Part shown: piece after piece, positions 16,710 through 25,346 of the stretch
How positions within the stretch are numbered: the stretch's first letter is position 1
How the letters are laid out: each line of letters begins with the position of its first letter
Origin: Clostridiales bacterium
GTDB lineage: Bacteria; Bacillota; Clostridia; Peptostreptococcales; Anaerovoracaceae
Direction of reading: 5' to 3'
Length of the DNA stretch: 35,821 nt
NCBI GenBank assembly: GCA_009776955.1
Contig: WRMW01000017.1
Span: 1-35,821 of the forward strand
The notes under the pieces: model-generated
Told to the model about the DNA's origin: nothing
Seen by the model: the letters and a program-made list of their open reading frames with translations, nothing else
The model's database searches: none
Made by a program: the position numbers and the translations under genes

Positions 16710-17309
16710 TTACCGAACCCGTTCGGTTTTAGCGGCTCTGGCCTTGCGCGCCTTGTACGCTATCCATCCGACCGTGCCGCCCGCAACTATAAGCCATATG
16801 GCGGAAATCTGCCAAAACAGGATGACCGCCACCACCGCCACCGCTATCACCCAATGAAGCGGCCCCTTGAGAAACGCCTTGCCAGTCTTAATAAAGACCG
16901 CAAGCACAAGCCCCACCGCTGCCGCCTTCGCCCCCTGCACCGCGCCCATCGCATACACATTGTCCCCTATATTGCCGAGCATCACCCCTATGATGACAGC
17001 AAGCGTCGCCGTAGGGAAGACAACCCCTACAACTGCTGCGAGCATCCCCAAAACGCCGCCGACCTTTTTCCCGATATACGTGGACATATTGACGATAACG
17101 CCGCCTGGAAGCGACTGCGCCACCGTCAGGCAGTCCATCATTTCCTCCTCGGTAAGCCACCCCCTCTTTTCAGTCGCCATATCAGCGACGAGCGGAACCA
17201 TGGCATAGCCCCCGCCGACCGTGAACAAGCTTATTTTCGCAAAGGAGAGGAATAGATCGACGAGCAGTCTGGGGGAAGGAAACATGCTCTTTTTCGCGTT
17301 CATGCTCAT
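16710..17309 (-). CDS. CHR-family transporter, half-size subunit A
   Basis: 199 residues with one CHR domain: 'SLFTVGGGYAMVPLVAD' and 'AQSLPGGVIVNMSTYIGKKVGG' are the hallmarks. It has about five membrane segments and a basic tail (YKARKARAAKTERVR). The ATG at 17309 overlaps the TGA of the LacI-type gene (ATGA), so translation is probably coupled. A second ATG two codons later is an alternative start. It forms the membrane pair with the next gene. A 7-bp inverted repeat (16712-16727) covers its stop codon. Confidence 0.82.
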   Translation of the reverse strand: MSMNAKKSMFPSPRLLVDLFLSFAKISLFTVGGGYAMVPLVADMATEKRGWLTEEEMMDCLTVAQSLPGGVIVNMSTYIGKKVGGVLGMLAAVVGVVFPTATLAVIIGVMLGNIGDNVYAMGAVQGAKAAAVGLVLAVFIKTGKAFLKGPLHWVIAVAVVAVILFWQISAIWLIVAGGTVGWIAYKARKARAAKTERVR

Positions 17310-18304
17310 GCCGAGTCCCGAAACACAGGCGAAGACGGAAGCGCGATTCGTATGCGCTTACCCGAGCCCGATTGGATTTTCTCTATCAATTCGCGGGTGC
17401 CTAAAGCGGCGATGTCATAGAGCGGAGCACGAATCGTCGTAAGCGGCACGCCTAGGTGCTGAGCCATCTCTATATCGTCATGCGATGCGACCCAAACATC
17501 CTTAGGCACTGAAAGCCCCCTCTCCCGCAATGCCTGCATCACCCCGACTGCAATCATGTCGCAGCCACAAAATACGGTGTGCAGATTTTCGCCGCCATCA
17601 AGAAGCCTTTTTGTCTTTTCGTATCCCGCAGAAATTGTGGGTTTTATATTGTACACAAGCCTTTCATCGCAAGGCCGCCCCTTATCCTCAAATGCTTGTT
17701 TATACCCCAATAGCCGGTCGCCTGCCGTCGTAAGCTCCGCTGGAAGATTCAGGAAATGCACAGGCGCGCCCTTGTCGAGCAGATACCCCACCATCTCACG
17801 GCAACTTGCGACATTGTCGCTAACAACATAGTCGCCGTCCTTGTAATTGCACCGACGCACAAGGTACAAATACGGAACGGCAGCCTCCGCCAAGAATTTC
17901 TTGTGCTTCCTGTCCGTAAGCATGGATGCGGCAAGCAGCATGCCATCGATTCTTTTGCCTACGAGCGTACGCACAGCCTTTTGCTCCTCTACGGCATTTG
18001 AGCGTGCGTTAACAAGAATGATCTGATAGCCATATTCCGCCGCAGTCTTTTCCACGCCGTCGATAATGGGCGCGAACAGCGACATGGTAGAGTCAGCGAT
18101 GACTAGCCCAAGGGTCTTGGTTTCGCTCAGCCTCAAGCTTTGCGCTATCCTGTTGGGACGGTAGTTAAGCTCCTCCGCAAGTGCAAGAACGCGGCTGCGC
18201 GTATCCTCGCTGACGCCAGGCTTGCCGTTTATGGCCTTCGAAACGGCCATCTGCGAGATGCCAAGCCGCTCCGACAGCGTTTTTAGCGTAATTCTGCTCG
18301 CCAT
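17306..18304 (-). CDS. LacI-family transcriptional regulator
   Basis: 332 residues from the ATG at 18304. An upstream in-frame extension exists but lies inside the SDR gene. The helix-turn-helix is at residues 4-25 (ITLKTLSERLGISQMAVSKAIN), and the hinge helix with the IAQSLR motif is near 50. A periplasmic-binding-like effector domain follows (TLGLVIADSTMSLFAPIIDGVE ... VFCGCDMIAVGVMQALRERG). The gene starts 1 base after the SDR stop, deep inside the operon, and overlaps the first CHR gene. The operator at 25326-25337 under the operon promoter is the natural target. The effector is probably a pathway substrate and is unknown. Confidence 0.9.
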   Translation of the reverse strand: MASRITLKTLSERLGISQMAVSKAINGKPGVSEDTRSRVLALAEELNYRPNRIAQSLRLSETKTLGLVIADSTMSLFAPIIDGVEKTAAEYGYQIILVNARSNAVEEQKAVRTLVGKRIDGMLLAASMLTDRKHKKFLAEAAVPYLYLVRRCNYKDGDYVVSDNVASCREMVGYLLDKGAPVHFLNLPAELTTAGDRLLGYKQAFEDKGRPCDERLVYNIKPTISAGYEKTKRLLDGGENLHTVFCGCDMIAVGVMQALRERGLSVPKDVWVASHDDIEMAQHLGVPLTTIRAPLYDIAALGTRELIEKIQSGSGKRIRIALPSSPVFRDSA

Positions 18305-18305
18305 C

Positions 18306-19088
18306 CTATGCGAAGTACATCCCTCCGTTGACATCAAGCACGGCACCCGTGACAAAGCCCGCCTCATCCGAGCATAGAAAAGCGACCGCTGCCGCGCTTT
18401 CCTCCGGCTTTCCGAGCCGCCCCACCGGAATTTTCTCTAGCAGCCCCGCCATCTTCTCGTCGCTGACGCCTTTAAGGATGCCTGTTTCCGTGGTGCCAGG
18501 CGCGACGGCGTTGACGCATATGCCAAAGGGAGCGAGCCTTGAGGCAAAGCCCTTTGTAAGCCCGACGATCCCTGCCTTTGAGGCTGTGTACGCAAGGCCG
18601 TTTACAAAGCCCCCGTTACGCCCCGCAAGCGAAGTGACGTTCACGACCTTTCCGCTGCCGCACGCCTTGAGCATGGGCAACGCCTTCTGCGTCATAAAAA
18701 ACACGCTTTTGAGGTTTACCGCAAGCACATGGTCCCATTCATCCTCGGTCATGTCCTCTATGTCGGTGGACTGCATAATGCCAGCATTGTTCACAAGTAT
18801 GTCAAGGCCGCCGAAACGCTCCTCTACAAGCGCCATCAAGCGCTCTATGTCCTGCGTGTTGGACACATCGGCGCATACAGGCACGGCACAACCGCCGAGG
18901 CCGCCGCTACCGCCGTCAGGGCAGCCTACCGCCCCAAGCTCCCCCACCAATGCCTCCGCTGCGTCAGCGTCTCCCCTGTACACGACCACGACATTCGCGC
19001 CGCGGGCATGGAAAAGCCTCACGCAAGCGGCTCCTATCCCTTTGGTGCCGCCTGTCACGATTACGGTCTTGCCCGAAAAGTCCATCAT
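18306..19088 (-). CDS. Short-chain dehydrogenase/reductase (SDR)
   Basis: 260 residues from the ATG at 19088, placed 10 bases after a CGGAGG site; an in-frame ATG at 19097 is too close to that site. NAD(P)-binding TGGTKGIG is at 12-19 and NNAG at 100-103. The catalytic set is N125, S153, Y167 and K171, so the enzyme looks active. It ends with the usual VTGAVLDVNGGMYFA. Unusual is a Gly-rich insert (residues about 55-67, CPDGGSGGLGGC) between the third strand region and the fourth. It resembles 3-oxoacyl-ACP-reductase-type SDRs, but the operon points to catabolic oxidation of a hydroxyl group. Confidence 0.87.
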   Translation of the reverse strand: MMDFSGKTVIVTGGTKGIGAACVRLFHARGANVVVVYRGDADAAEALVGELGAVGCPDGGSGGLGGCAVPVCADVSNTQDIERLMALVEERFGGLDILVNNAGIMQSTDIEDMTEDEWDHVLAVNLKSVFFMTQKALPMLKACGSGKVVNVTSLAGRNGGFVNGLAYTASKAGIVGLTKGFASRLAPFGICVNAVAPGTTETGILKGVSDEKMAGLLEKIPVGRLGKPEESAAAVAFLCSDEAGFVTGAVLDVNGGMYFA

Positions 19089-19104
19089 CTGCCCCATACC
19101 TCCG

Positions 19105-20232
19105 CTACAGCCTGCCTGCGCACAATTCCTCAAGGCCGTCCATGAAGTGGAGGAAGTTGCTGAAGCTTACGTTCGGAGGTATGCTGTGATCCGGCCAAGG
19201 GATATAGCCGCCCTTCTCCACGCACGGGGCGATCCTCTTGAGCTCGGCGTCTATTTCCGCCGGACCCAGCGAAAGGACGTTCTTGTTGAAGCCGCCGAAC
19301 ATCAAAAGATCCTGTCCGTATTCTTTGCGGAACCAGTTCACGTCCATGCCCGCCTGCGCCTCAAACGGCAGGATGCCGTTCACGCCCGCCTCAAGCCAGA
19401 GCGGCACAAGCAGCCGCACATCCCCGTCGCTGTCCACAAAGATGATGTCGACGCCTTTTGACCGCAGATGGTCCGTGACCTTGCGGTAACGCGGCACAAG
19501 ATGCTCCTTGAACATATCCGGCGCCATAAGCGGCCCGTTTTTATAGCTCATATCCTCCCAAAACACGAAATAGTCAAAGTCAGTATACTCCATGATTTTG
19601 TCGATGATGCGAATCATGCAGGCGACCTTCGCGTCCAGAACTTCCTCGATAAACGGCATATCGTCATAGAGCAGATACGACAGCCGCTCAAGCCCGAAAA
19701 GGTTTCTGAGCGGGCCGAAAAACCCGCCCTCGCGATCCGCCCACATACGAAGCGGGATGGTGCGGTGCTTCCAGAGCTTGCACTTCGCCTCCCAATTCGC
19801 GGGAAAACGGGTTTCGAAGTTCAATTCCCAACGCCAAAGATTGTCGTAGAAATCCTGCCGGCTCTTGATGGGAAAGTCGATCCAATGCGGCATCGAGGTT
19901 TCGCGCCCCTCTTTGAACTCCTGCATCACGATGCCTTCGTGGTTGCGGAAGGTTATCACGCGGTCGTCCTCACCCAGCTTCTCATACTCAAAGCCTGGGT
20001 TGAACCCGTAGTATATCCCCACCTCGTCCTGCCTGTCACAGCCGAAATAGTCGAACAGCTTCAAATTCCCCGCCGCTCCATGCTCACCTATCTGCTCGGT
20101 GTACATATCGGTCAGCCCTTCGCCTTCCCAACGCTTCCAAGTGGCGTCCCAGACAGCCATCGGCTCCCACTTGACCGCGCGGTCCACCGGTTTGAAACGC
20201 ATATTGTTCAAAAATCGCTCCCGCTCGTTCAT
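19105..20232 (-). CDS. Uroporphyrinogen-decarboxylase-like (URO-D superfamily) protein
   Basis: 375 residues from the ATG at 20232, 7 bases after AAAGGAGG; the longer frame from 20271 has no such site. 'MNERERFLNNMRFKPVDRAVKWEP' is the usual opening of URO-D-superfamily proteins in anaerobes. 'IFVDSDGDVRLLVPLWLEAGVNGILPFEAQAGMD' and 'MFGGFNKNVLSLGP' match the barrel core. No haem genes are nearby, so true heme synthesis is unlikely. Relatives include corrinoid-linked methyltransferases, but no corrinoid protein is encoded here. The reaction remains open. Confidence 0.8.
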   Translation of the reverse strand: MNERERFLNNMRFKPVDRAVKWEPMAVWDATWKRWEGEGLTDMYTEQIGEHGAAGNLKLFDYFGCDRQDEVGIYYGFNPGFEYEKLGEDDRVITFRNHEGIVMQEFKEGRETSMPHWIDFPIKSRQDFYDNLWRWELNFETRFPANWEAKCKLWKHRTIPLRMWADREGGFFGPLRNLFGLERLSYLLYDDMPFIEEVLDAKVACMIRIIDKIMEYTDFDYFVFWEDMSYKNGPLMAPDMFKEHLVPRYRKVTDHLRSKGVDIIFVDSDGDVRLLVPLWLEAGVNGILPFEAQAGMDVNWFRKEYGQDLLMFGGFNKNVLSLGPAEIDAELKRIAPCVEKGGYIPWPDHSIPPNVSFSNFLHFMDGLEELCAGRL

Positions 20233-20308
20233 CCCTAGACCTCCTTTACTGCCGGGTTTGTCCGGCCACAATCGCGTACCTCGTCGTTATAGCGTATCGC
20301 TGCCCGCG

Positions 20309-21535
20309 TCAAAGCATCAGCACGGGGCGTTCCACAAATTGTTTTACGTCCCTCAGGAATCTGGCCGCAGGCGCGCCGTCCACGATGCGATGGTCGAAAA
20401 CAAGGGTCAGTTTCATAAGCTTTTTCAATACGGGTTGACCTGCATCGTCCGGGCAGAATTGCGGCACAATCGCGCCAATTCCGAGAATCGCGCACTCCGG
20501 AGGGTTGATAATGGGGGTAAACTCCTCAATGCCGAACATGCCCAGATTTGTGATCGTAAAAGTGCTGCCGCTGACGTCCTCGGCCGTGAACTCGCCATTG
20601 ATCGCCCGCTCCGAAAGCCCCGCCAGTTCCTCGCCTATCTCGAAAAGCGATTTTTCGTCCGCATTTTTTACGACCGGCACAATAAGACCTGCAGGCGCAT
20701 CCGTTGCGACGCCTATGTTGACACGCTCGTTCATGACCACCCCTTCGCCGACAAAGGCGGCGTTCAGCATGGGATGAAGCCTGAGCGCGGCGGCGACCGT
20801 ACGCACAAACACGGCGTCCACGCTAAGGGGAAGCCCCTCTTGCTTATAGTCGCCACGAAGCAGAAGAAGCGCCGTGGCATCCACGCTTACAGTAAGAGCC
20901 ACCGTCGGCTTCTCGCTGGCGCTTTGGGACATACGTTCCGCTATGACCTTGCGGATGCCTGAAGGGGCGATGCCCTTCTGCCCGCCTGCGGCGGATGTCG
21001 CCACCGCCACGTCCGCATAATCGCGGACGGCTGCGCCGGTGACGCGCCCGCCAGGGACACGCGGCGGCACTTGCGATGGGTCGATGCCCAGCGACTTAGC
21101 CAGCTTTCGTGCCAGAGGCGAGATGCGGGGGCGACCGGACGTCGCAGGTGCGCCTACAGAGAGAGGACGAACGGACGCACCTGGCTCCGCATCGGGTGCC
21201 TTGACCGATGCCACCGGCGCCACGGGCGCTACGGGCGCTACGGGCGCAGGCTCTGCCACGTCCGCCGCAGGCACCGCAGGGGCCACATACTCCTCGCCCT
21301 CGTCCACAAACACCATAAGGTCCGCGCCCACAAGCACAGTATCGCCTTCCCCTGCGAGCAGGGCTGCCACAAAGCCGCTGTCCGTCGCAAAAAATTCCTG
21401 CGTCGCCTTGTCCGTTTCCGCTTCCAGGATCGCATCCCCCTCGCCTACCTTGTCGCCCACCTTGACGAGCCAGCGGCAAAGGGTTATCTTCTCCAAATTC
21501 ACGCCGATCTTCGGCAAAACCATTGTTCGAGCCAT
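20309..21535 (-). CDS. E2 acyltransferase of a 2-oxoacid/acetoin-type dehydrogenase
   Basis: 408 residues from the ATG at 21535, which has GGAGG 10 bases upstream. The lipoyl domain is at 1-78 with the lipoylated lysine K43 in ETDKAT. An Ala/Pro/Val linker (about 84-130) contains repeated PVA units. The peripheral-subunit-binding domain is at 135-173 (RISPLARKLAKSLGIDPSQV). The catalytic domain ends with H382-x3-D386-G (DHRIVDG), the acyltransferase motif. It is organised like pyruvate-dehydrogenase or acetoin-dehydrogenase E2. The E1 subunits are directly upstream. No E3 (dihydrolipoyl dehydrogenase) is encoded in the window, so one from elsewhere must serve. The acyl group is unknown. Confidence 0.9.
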   Translation of the reverse strand: MARTMVLPKIGVNLEKITLCRWLVKVGDKVGEGDAILEAETDKATQEFFATDSGFVAALLAGEGDTVLVGADLMVFVDEGEEYVAPAVPAADVAEPAPVAPVAPVAPVASVKAPDAEPGASVRPLSVGAPATSGRPRISPLARKLAKSLGIDPSQVPPRVPGGRVTGAAVRDYADVAVATSAAGGQKGIAPSGIRKVIAERMSQSASEKPTVALTVSVDATALLLLRGDYKQEGLPLSVDAVFVRTVAAALRLHPMLNAAFVGEGVVMNERVNIGVATDAPAGLIVPVVKNADEKSLFEIGEELAGLSERAINGEFTAEDVSGSTFTITNLGMFGIEEFTPIINPPECAILGIGAIVPQFCPDDAGQPVLKKLMKLTLVFDHRIVDGAPAARFLRDVKQFVERPVLML

Positions 21536-21569
21536 CGTTCGCTTGCCTCCGTTATCTGCTTCCAATAAG

Positions 21570-22562
21570 CTATTCGTCGCTTAGCGCCCGCTTTACGGCC
21601 GCCTTGATGTTTTCAGTGCCGGGGATGCAAAGCTCCTCAAGCCCCTTGTTGTACGGCGTCGGGACGTTCAGCGCCCCTACGCGCACAGGCGGGGCGTCCA
21701 GCAGGTCAAACCCGCGGTCTATGATCTCCGCTACGATATCGCCCGCAAGCCCGCCTCGTAGGTTTGCCTCCTGGCAGACCACTACGCGGTTTGTCTTGGC
21801 TATGGATTCCATCACCGTTTCATAGTCGAGCGGCAGAAGCGAGCGAAGGTCTATCACCTCGCACGAGACGCCTTCGGACGCAAGCTGCTCGGCGGCCTCC
21901 TTCGCGCGCAGAGCCATCATCGAATATGCGATTATCGTCACGTCCGTGCCCTCGCGCCTTACGGCCGCCTTCCCGAACGGCACGGTGTAGCTCTCGCCCT
22001 CCGCCCCGTCAGGCACCTCGCCCTCGACAGCATAGCTTCTCTTATGCTCAAAGTAGATCACGGGGTTGTCGTCGCGTATCGCTTCTTTCAGCATCCCCTT
22101 TACATCGTAAGGCTCGATAGGCGCGACTATCTTGAAGCCCGGCACATGGTTGAACCACGCCTCGAACGACTGCGAATGCTGTGCCGCTATGCCGCCGCCC
22201 GACCCGAATGGGGCCCGGACAACGAGCGGCAGGTTCACCTTGCCGCCAAACATATACCGCATCTTCGCCGCCATATTCACAAGCTGGTCCATCCCGAGCG
22301 TTATCCAGTCCGAATACAGCACCTCGACCACAGGCCGCAGCCCTGTAGCCGCCGCGCCGATTCCCGCCCCGACAAATGACGATTCGGAAATAGGCGTGTC
22401 AATGACCCTATCCTTGCCGTACAATTTCATAAGGTCAAGCGTGATGCCGAACGGACCTCCGCGCACGCCTATGTCGCACCCGAGCGTGATCACCGTGGGG
22501 TCATCGCGCATCTCTTCCTTGAATGCGCTGTTCAGAGCCTCTCTTACTGTAATGATTGCCAT
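21570..22562 (-). CDS. E1 beta subunit, 2-oxoacid/acetoin-type dehydrogenase
   Basis: 330 residues. MAIITVREALNSAFKEEMRDDPTVITLGCDIG is the standard E1-beta opening. 'DTPISESSFVGAGIGAAATGLRPVVEV' and 'RAPFGSGGGIAAQHSQSFEAWFNHVPGFKIVAP' are conserved TPP/interface regions of AcoB/PdhB-type proteins. Length is normal. A GGAGGGG site precedes the ATG, and the gene follows E1-alpha after 14 bases. With E1-alpha it forms the heterotetrameric, TPP-dependent decarboxylase or cleaving component. Confidence 0.92.
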   Translation of the reverse strand: MAIITVREALNSAFKEEMRDDPTVITLGCDIGVRGGPFGITLDLMKLYGKDRVIDTPISESSFVGAGIGAAATGLRPVVEVLYSDWITLGMDQLVNMAAKMRYMFGGKVNLPLVVRAPFGSGGGIAAQHSQSFEAWFNHVPGFKIVAPIEPYDVKGMLKEAIRDDNPVIYFEHKRSYAVEGEVPDGAEGESYTVPFGKAAVRREGTDVTIIAYSMMALRAKEAAEQLASEGVSCEVIDLRSLLPLDYETVMESIAKTNRVVVCQEANLRGGLAGDIVAEIIDRGFDLLDAPPVRVGALNVPTPYNKGLEELCIPGTENIKAAVKRALSDE

Positions 22563-22576
22563 ATCGCCCCTCCTTC

Positions 22577-23629
22577 CTAAACAATGATCTCGCCGTTTGC
22601 GTAGATGTCATCGTAAAGGATGCTCTCCGGCGGCTCCGAACACATGTTCTGCGCATAATGTATTGCATCCGCGATTTCTGCTATCGCCTCCGCTTGGATC
22701 TGGTCGACCTCTTCCGCTTTCAGCAGGCCGTTCTTTATGAAATAGTCCTTCATTCTCACGATCGGCTCTACCATCCAGAAAAGCTCCGCCTTCTCCATGT
22801 CGCGATACCATTGGTCGTCCGCAACGAAGTGGCCGAGCAGCCGCACAAACCGCGCCTCTATAAGCGTGGGACCCCCACCCGACCGTGCCTTCGCGGCCGC
22901 GGCCTTGACTGCCTTGTAGACCTTGAAGATATCGAAGCCGTCGATCTGCACGCCCTCTATGCCGTAGCCTATCGCCCGCTTGTACAGATTGGTTTCCTTC
23001 GCCACCCAGCCGATCTCGGTCGCTATTGCGTATTGGTTGTTCTCGATCAAGAAGATGGCGGGCAGGTCCCAAGCGGCCGCCATGTTTATCGACTCATGCC
23101 ATACTCCCTGGTTTGTGCCGCCGTCGCCGTGGAAGCATACCGTGACCTTGCCGTTGTTCAGCACCTTTGCCGAAAGCGCGCTGCCGAGCGCGATAGGCAT
23201 GCCGCTACCGACGATCCCTGTGGCGCCGAGCATGCCGATGTCCACGTCCGCGATATGCATAGAGCCGCCCTTGCCGCGGTTTAGCCCCTCGTACTTGCCG
23301 TGAAGCTCGGCCATCATAGCCTTTATGTCGGCGCCCTTTGCCAGCGTGTGCCCGTGGCCGCGGTGCGTAGAGGTGATAAGGTCGCCGTCCTCAAGCGCGG
23401 CGCAGGCGCCGACAGCTATCGCTTCCGCCCCCACATACGAATGCGCCAATCCGTAGATGGCCCCTTCCATCCAAAGAGTCCGCACCTTGGTGTCAAACTC
23501 GCGCGCCAGACACATCTTGCGGAACATATCCACCTGTTTTTCAAGCGGAAGCCCTTTTGGGGCTTCAAGCCTGTCCGTAAGGCAGGGGATAGCCTCGCGG
23601 ATCACTTGCATCGCCTTTTCTCCGTTCAT
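22577..23629 (-). CDS. E1 alpha subunit, 2-oxoacid/acetoin-type dehydrogenase
   Basis: 350 residues. The TPP motif runs from GDG (168-170) to NN (197-198): 'GDGGTNQGVWHES ... IENN'. The regulatory-loop regions THRGHGH (88-94) and GKGGSMH (120-126) are intact. It resembles AcoA (acetoin dehydrogenase) at least as well as PdhA, but substrate cannot be set from motifs. It starts 6 bases after the stop of the beta-hydroxyacid dehydrogenase gene, with AAGGAG inside the end of that gene. Confidence 0.92.
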   Translation of the reverse strand: MNGEKAMQVIREAIPCLTDRLEAPKGLPLEKQVDMFRKMCLAREFDTKVRTLWMEGAIYGLAHSYVGAEAIAVGACAALEDGDLITSTHRGHGHTLAKGADIKAMMAELHGKYEGLNRGKGGSMHIADVDIGMLGATGIVGSGMPIALGSALSAKVLNNGKVTVCFHGDGGTNQGVWHESINMAAAWDLPAIFLIENNQYAIATEIGWVAKETNLYKRAIGYGIEGVQIDGFDIFKVYKAVKAAAAKARSGGGPTLIEARFVRLLGHFVADDQWYRDMEKAELFWMVEPIVRMKDYFIKNGLLKAEEVDQIQAEAIAEIADAIHYAQNMCSEPPESILYDDIYANGEIIV

Positions 23630-23635
23630 ACCCTT

Positions 23636-24532
23636 TCACTCCTTGCCTGCGCGTACTTCCACTCCTGAAAGCCGCTCATATTGCTTGATTAGCCCGCTAT
23701 GGTCGTTGCCCGCGTCCCCTGCCGCCTTGCTCATCTGCATAAGCTCCATCACGGAAGCCGTCAGTGGCAACGGCACGTTCACCGCATGAGAGGCGTCAAG
23801 CGCGTTCTGCAGATCCTTGATATGTAATTCAATGCGAAAGCCGGGGTCAAAATTGCCGGTAAGGACCTTCTGTATTTTTTGTTCTAGCACCGTAGAGCCC
23901 GCAAGCCCTCCGCGAATAGCATGGTATACCTTTTCGGGATCGACGCCCGCCTTTGTCGCGAGCACCATGGCCTCGCTCATGGCCGCGATATTCAGAGCCA
24001 CTATCACTTGGTTGGCGAGCTTGGTGACATTGCCGCTGCCGACGTCGCCGACGAGCGTGACCGAGCTGCCCATCTTTTCAAGAATAGGCTTCACACGCTC
24101 AAACACCGCCGAGTCGCCGCCCGCCATTATTGCAAGCGTACCCTCGATGGCCTTGGGCTCGCCGCCGGACACAGGCGCGTCGATCAGCGTCACGCCCTTT
24201 GCCTCGCAGGCCGCCGCGACTTCGCGCGCTATGATGGGCGAGATGGAGCTCATGTCAACTATCACAGTGCCGGGCTTCGCGTTCGCGAGGACCCCATCCG
24301 CGCCCAGCACCACATCTTCCACCTGCGGCGAGTTCGGCAGCATGGTGACGATGACATCCGCCTTTGCCGCAACCTCGGCGACGCTTGATGCCGCCTGCGC
24401 GCCAGCCGCCGCGACCTCGTCGACGGCATCCTTCACGATATCGTAGACCACCAAGTCGTACCCCGCCTTGACAAGGTTTTTCGCCATGGGCTTGCCCATG
24501 ATTCCTAGCCCGATAAAACCGGTAACGCTCAT
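23636..24532 (-). CDS. Beta-hydroxyacid dehydrogenase (tartronate-semialdehyde reductase / 3-hydroxyisobutyrate dehydrogenase family)
   Basis: 298 residues from the ATG at 24532, with an AGGGAG site before it; an ATG at 24553 would overlap the upstream gene. The NAD(P) fingerprint GLGIMG is at 8-13, the substrate motif DAPVSGG at 118-124, and the catalytic lysine K171 in GNVTKLANQ. 'AMSEAMVLATKAGVDPEKVYHAIRGGLAGSTVLE' is especially like 2-hydroxy-3-oxopropionate reductase (GarR/GlxR). The partner genes (E1/E2, SDR, hydrolase) suggest breakdown of a hydroxy- or keto-acid, but the exact substrate is inferred only. Confidence 0.88.
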   Translation of the reverse strand: MSVTGFIGLGIMGKPMAKNLVKAGYDLVVYDIVKDAVDEVAAAGAQAASSVAEVAAKADVIVTMLPNSPQVEDVVLGADGVLANAKPGTVIVDMSSISPIIAREVAAACEAKGVTLIDAPVSGGEPKAIEGTLAIMAGGDSAVFERVKPILEKMGSSVTLVGDVGSGNVTKLANQVIVALNIAAMSEAMVLATKAGVDPEKVYHAIRGGLAGSTVLEQKIQKVLTGNFDPGFRIELHIKDLQNALDASHAVNVPLPLTASVMELMQMSKAAGDAGNDHSGLIKQYERLSGVEVRAGKE

Positions 24533-24545
24533 GTCTTTCTCCCTT

Positions 24546-25307
24546 CTATTCAACAGGCCAAGCGAATGTTTCGCCTGGCTTCAATATCACAGGCACAGGC
24601 CCGCCTCCGCCGTTCACGTCCTTCATCGAGTTCAGCAACGATTCGAACTCGCGCACGTCCGGGCAGTCCGCCTCGTTGTAGTGGCAGGCGACCGCATATT
24701 TCAGCCCAAGCCACTGCGATGCGAGCGCCGCTTCGTACGGCGTCATCTCGCCCGTAAGGAAGGTCGGCAGGAAGTCGAACGGGTTCTCGATCGTCACGTT
24801 CATCAATCCCACCTCCGGCTGATGCAGCTCCCCTATCAGCTTCATGTCGGAGAAAAGCGCCGTGTCGCTTGCATTGTAGACCTTGGGGCCGTCCGGCAGA
24901 TAGATGATGAAGCCGAGCGCGAAGCCATCCAGCGCCGTCCCGTCTGAAAGCCGCACAGATGAACGGTGCATGCTCACCACAGGCCGTACGCGGATGCCGC
25001 ATGCCTCGACTGTCAGCCCCCACACCGTGTTCTGGATAAGCTTCTTGTCCACGCCCTGGTCCACCAGCAGCGCAAGCGTCTCCCCGCCGCAGATGATCTG
25101 CGATCCGTCGCGGGCGGCTATCTTTGCCGTGTCCTCCATATGGTCGAACGCCCCGTGGCTCGCAAGTATCAAGTCTATCTTGGGAAGATCGGCAGCCTTC
25201 ATCGGCGCCGCCGGATTGCCGTCAATATACGGGTCGATCAAAATCGTCGTCCCGTCCTCCGTAGTGATAAGGAATGTGGAAAACCCGAAAAACTGAAATG
25301 TCGTCAT
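24546..25307 (-). CDS. Metallo-beta-lactamase-fold hydrolase, UPF0173-like
   Basis: 253 residues, first gene of the operon, with an AGGAGGG site before the ATG. The N-terminus (FQFFGFSTFLITTEDGTTILIDPYID) and 'KVYNASDTALFSDMKLIGE' match the small metal-dependent hydrolases of the beta-lactamase fold. The usual HxHxDH site reads SHGAFDHMED, so the second histidine is Ala while H, D and H remain. Metal binding may therefore differ. 'ACHYNEADCPDV' near the end supplies a further His. Probably hydrolyses a lactone, ester or thioester in the pathway; substrate unknown. Confidence 0.82.
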   Translation of the reverse strand: MTTFQFFGFSTFLITTEDGTTILIDPYIDGNPAAPMKAADLPKIDLILASHGAFDHMEDTAKIAARDGSQIICGGETLALLVDQGVDKKLIQNTVWGLTVEACGIRVRPVVSMHRSSVRLSDGTALDGFALGFIIYLPDGPKVYNASDTALFSDMKLIGELHQPEVGLMNVTIENPFDFLPTFLTGEMTPYEAALASQWLGLKYAVACHYNEADCPDVREFESLLNSMKDVNGGGGPVPVILKPGETFAWPVE

Positions 25308-25325
25308 GGCAGCCCTCCTGATTGA

Positions 25326-25337
25326 TTTAACGTTAAA
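25326..25337. promoter_or_regulatory. LacI-type operator
   Basis: TTTAACGTTAAA is a perfect 12-bp palindrome with the central CG step typical of LacI-family operators. It lies 19-30 bases before the first ATG of the operon, just after the expected transcription start, so binding should block initiation. The operon's own LacI-type gene is the likely binder. Confidence 0.65.
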
Positions 25338-25346
25338 CCTAATTAT

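Noticed and set aside
16712-16727. ACCGAAC/GTTCGGT inverted repeat as a terminator between the two CHR genes
   Set aside because: It lies at the coding end of the first CHR gene with the next gene 9 bases on and no T-tract. It is most likely coding sequence by chance or a small mRNA stem.
18328-19461. 377-codon plus-strand frame across the SDR and URO-D-like genes
   Set aside because: Crosses two well-supported genes in antisense and is Pro/Ser/Thr-rich, as expected from high-GC shadow frames.
16128-25307. A dihydrolipoyl dehydrogenase (E3) gene in the operon
   Set aside because: I looked for the CxxxxC redox motif with an FAD-binding start and saw none in any gene of the operon.
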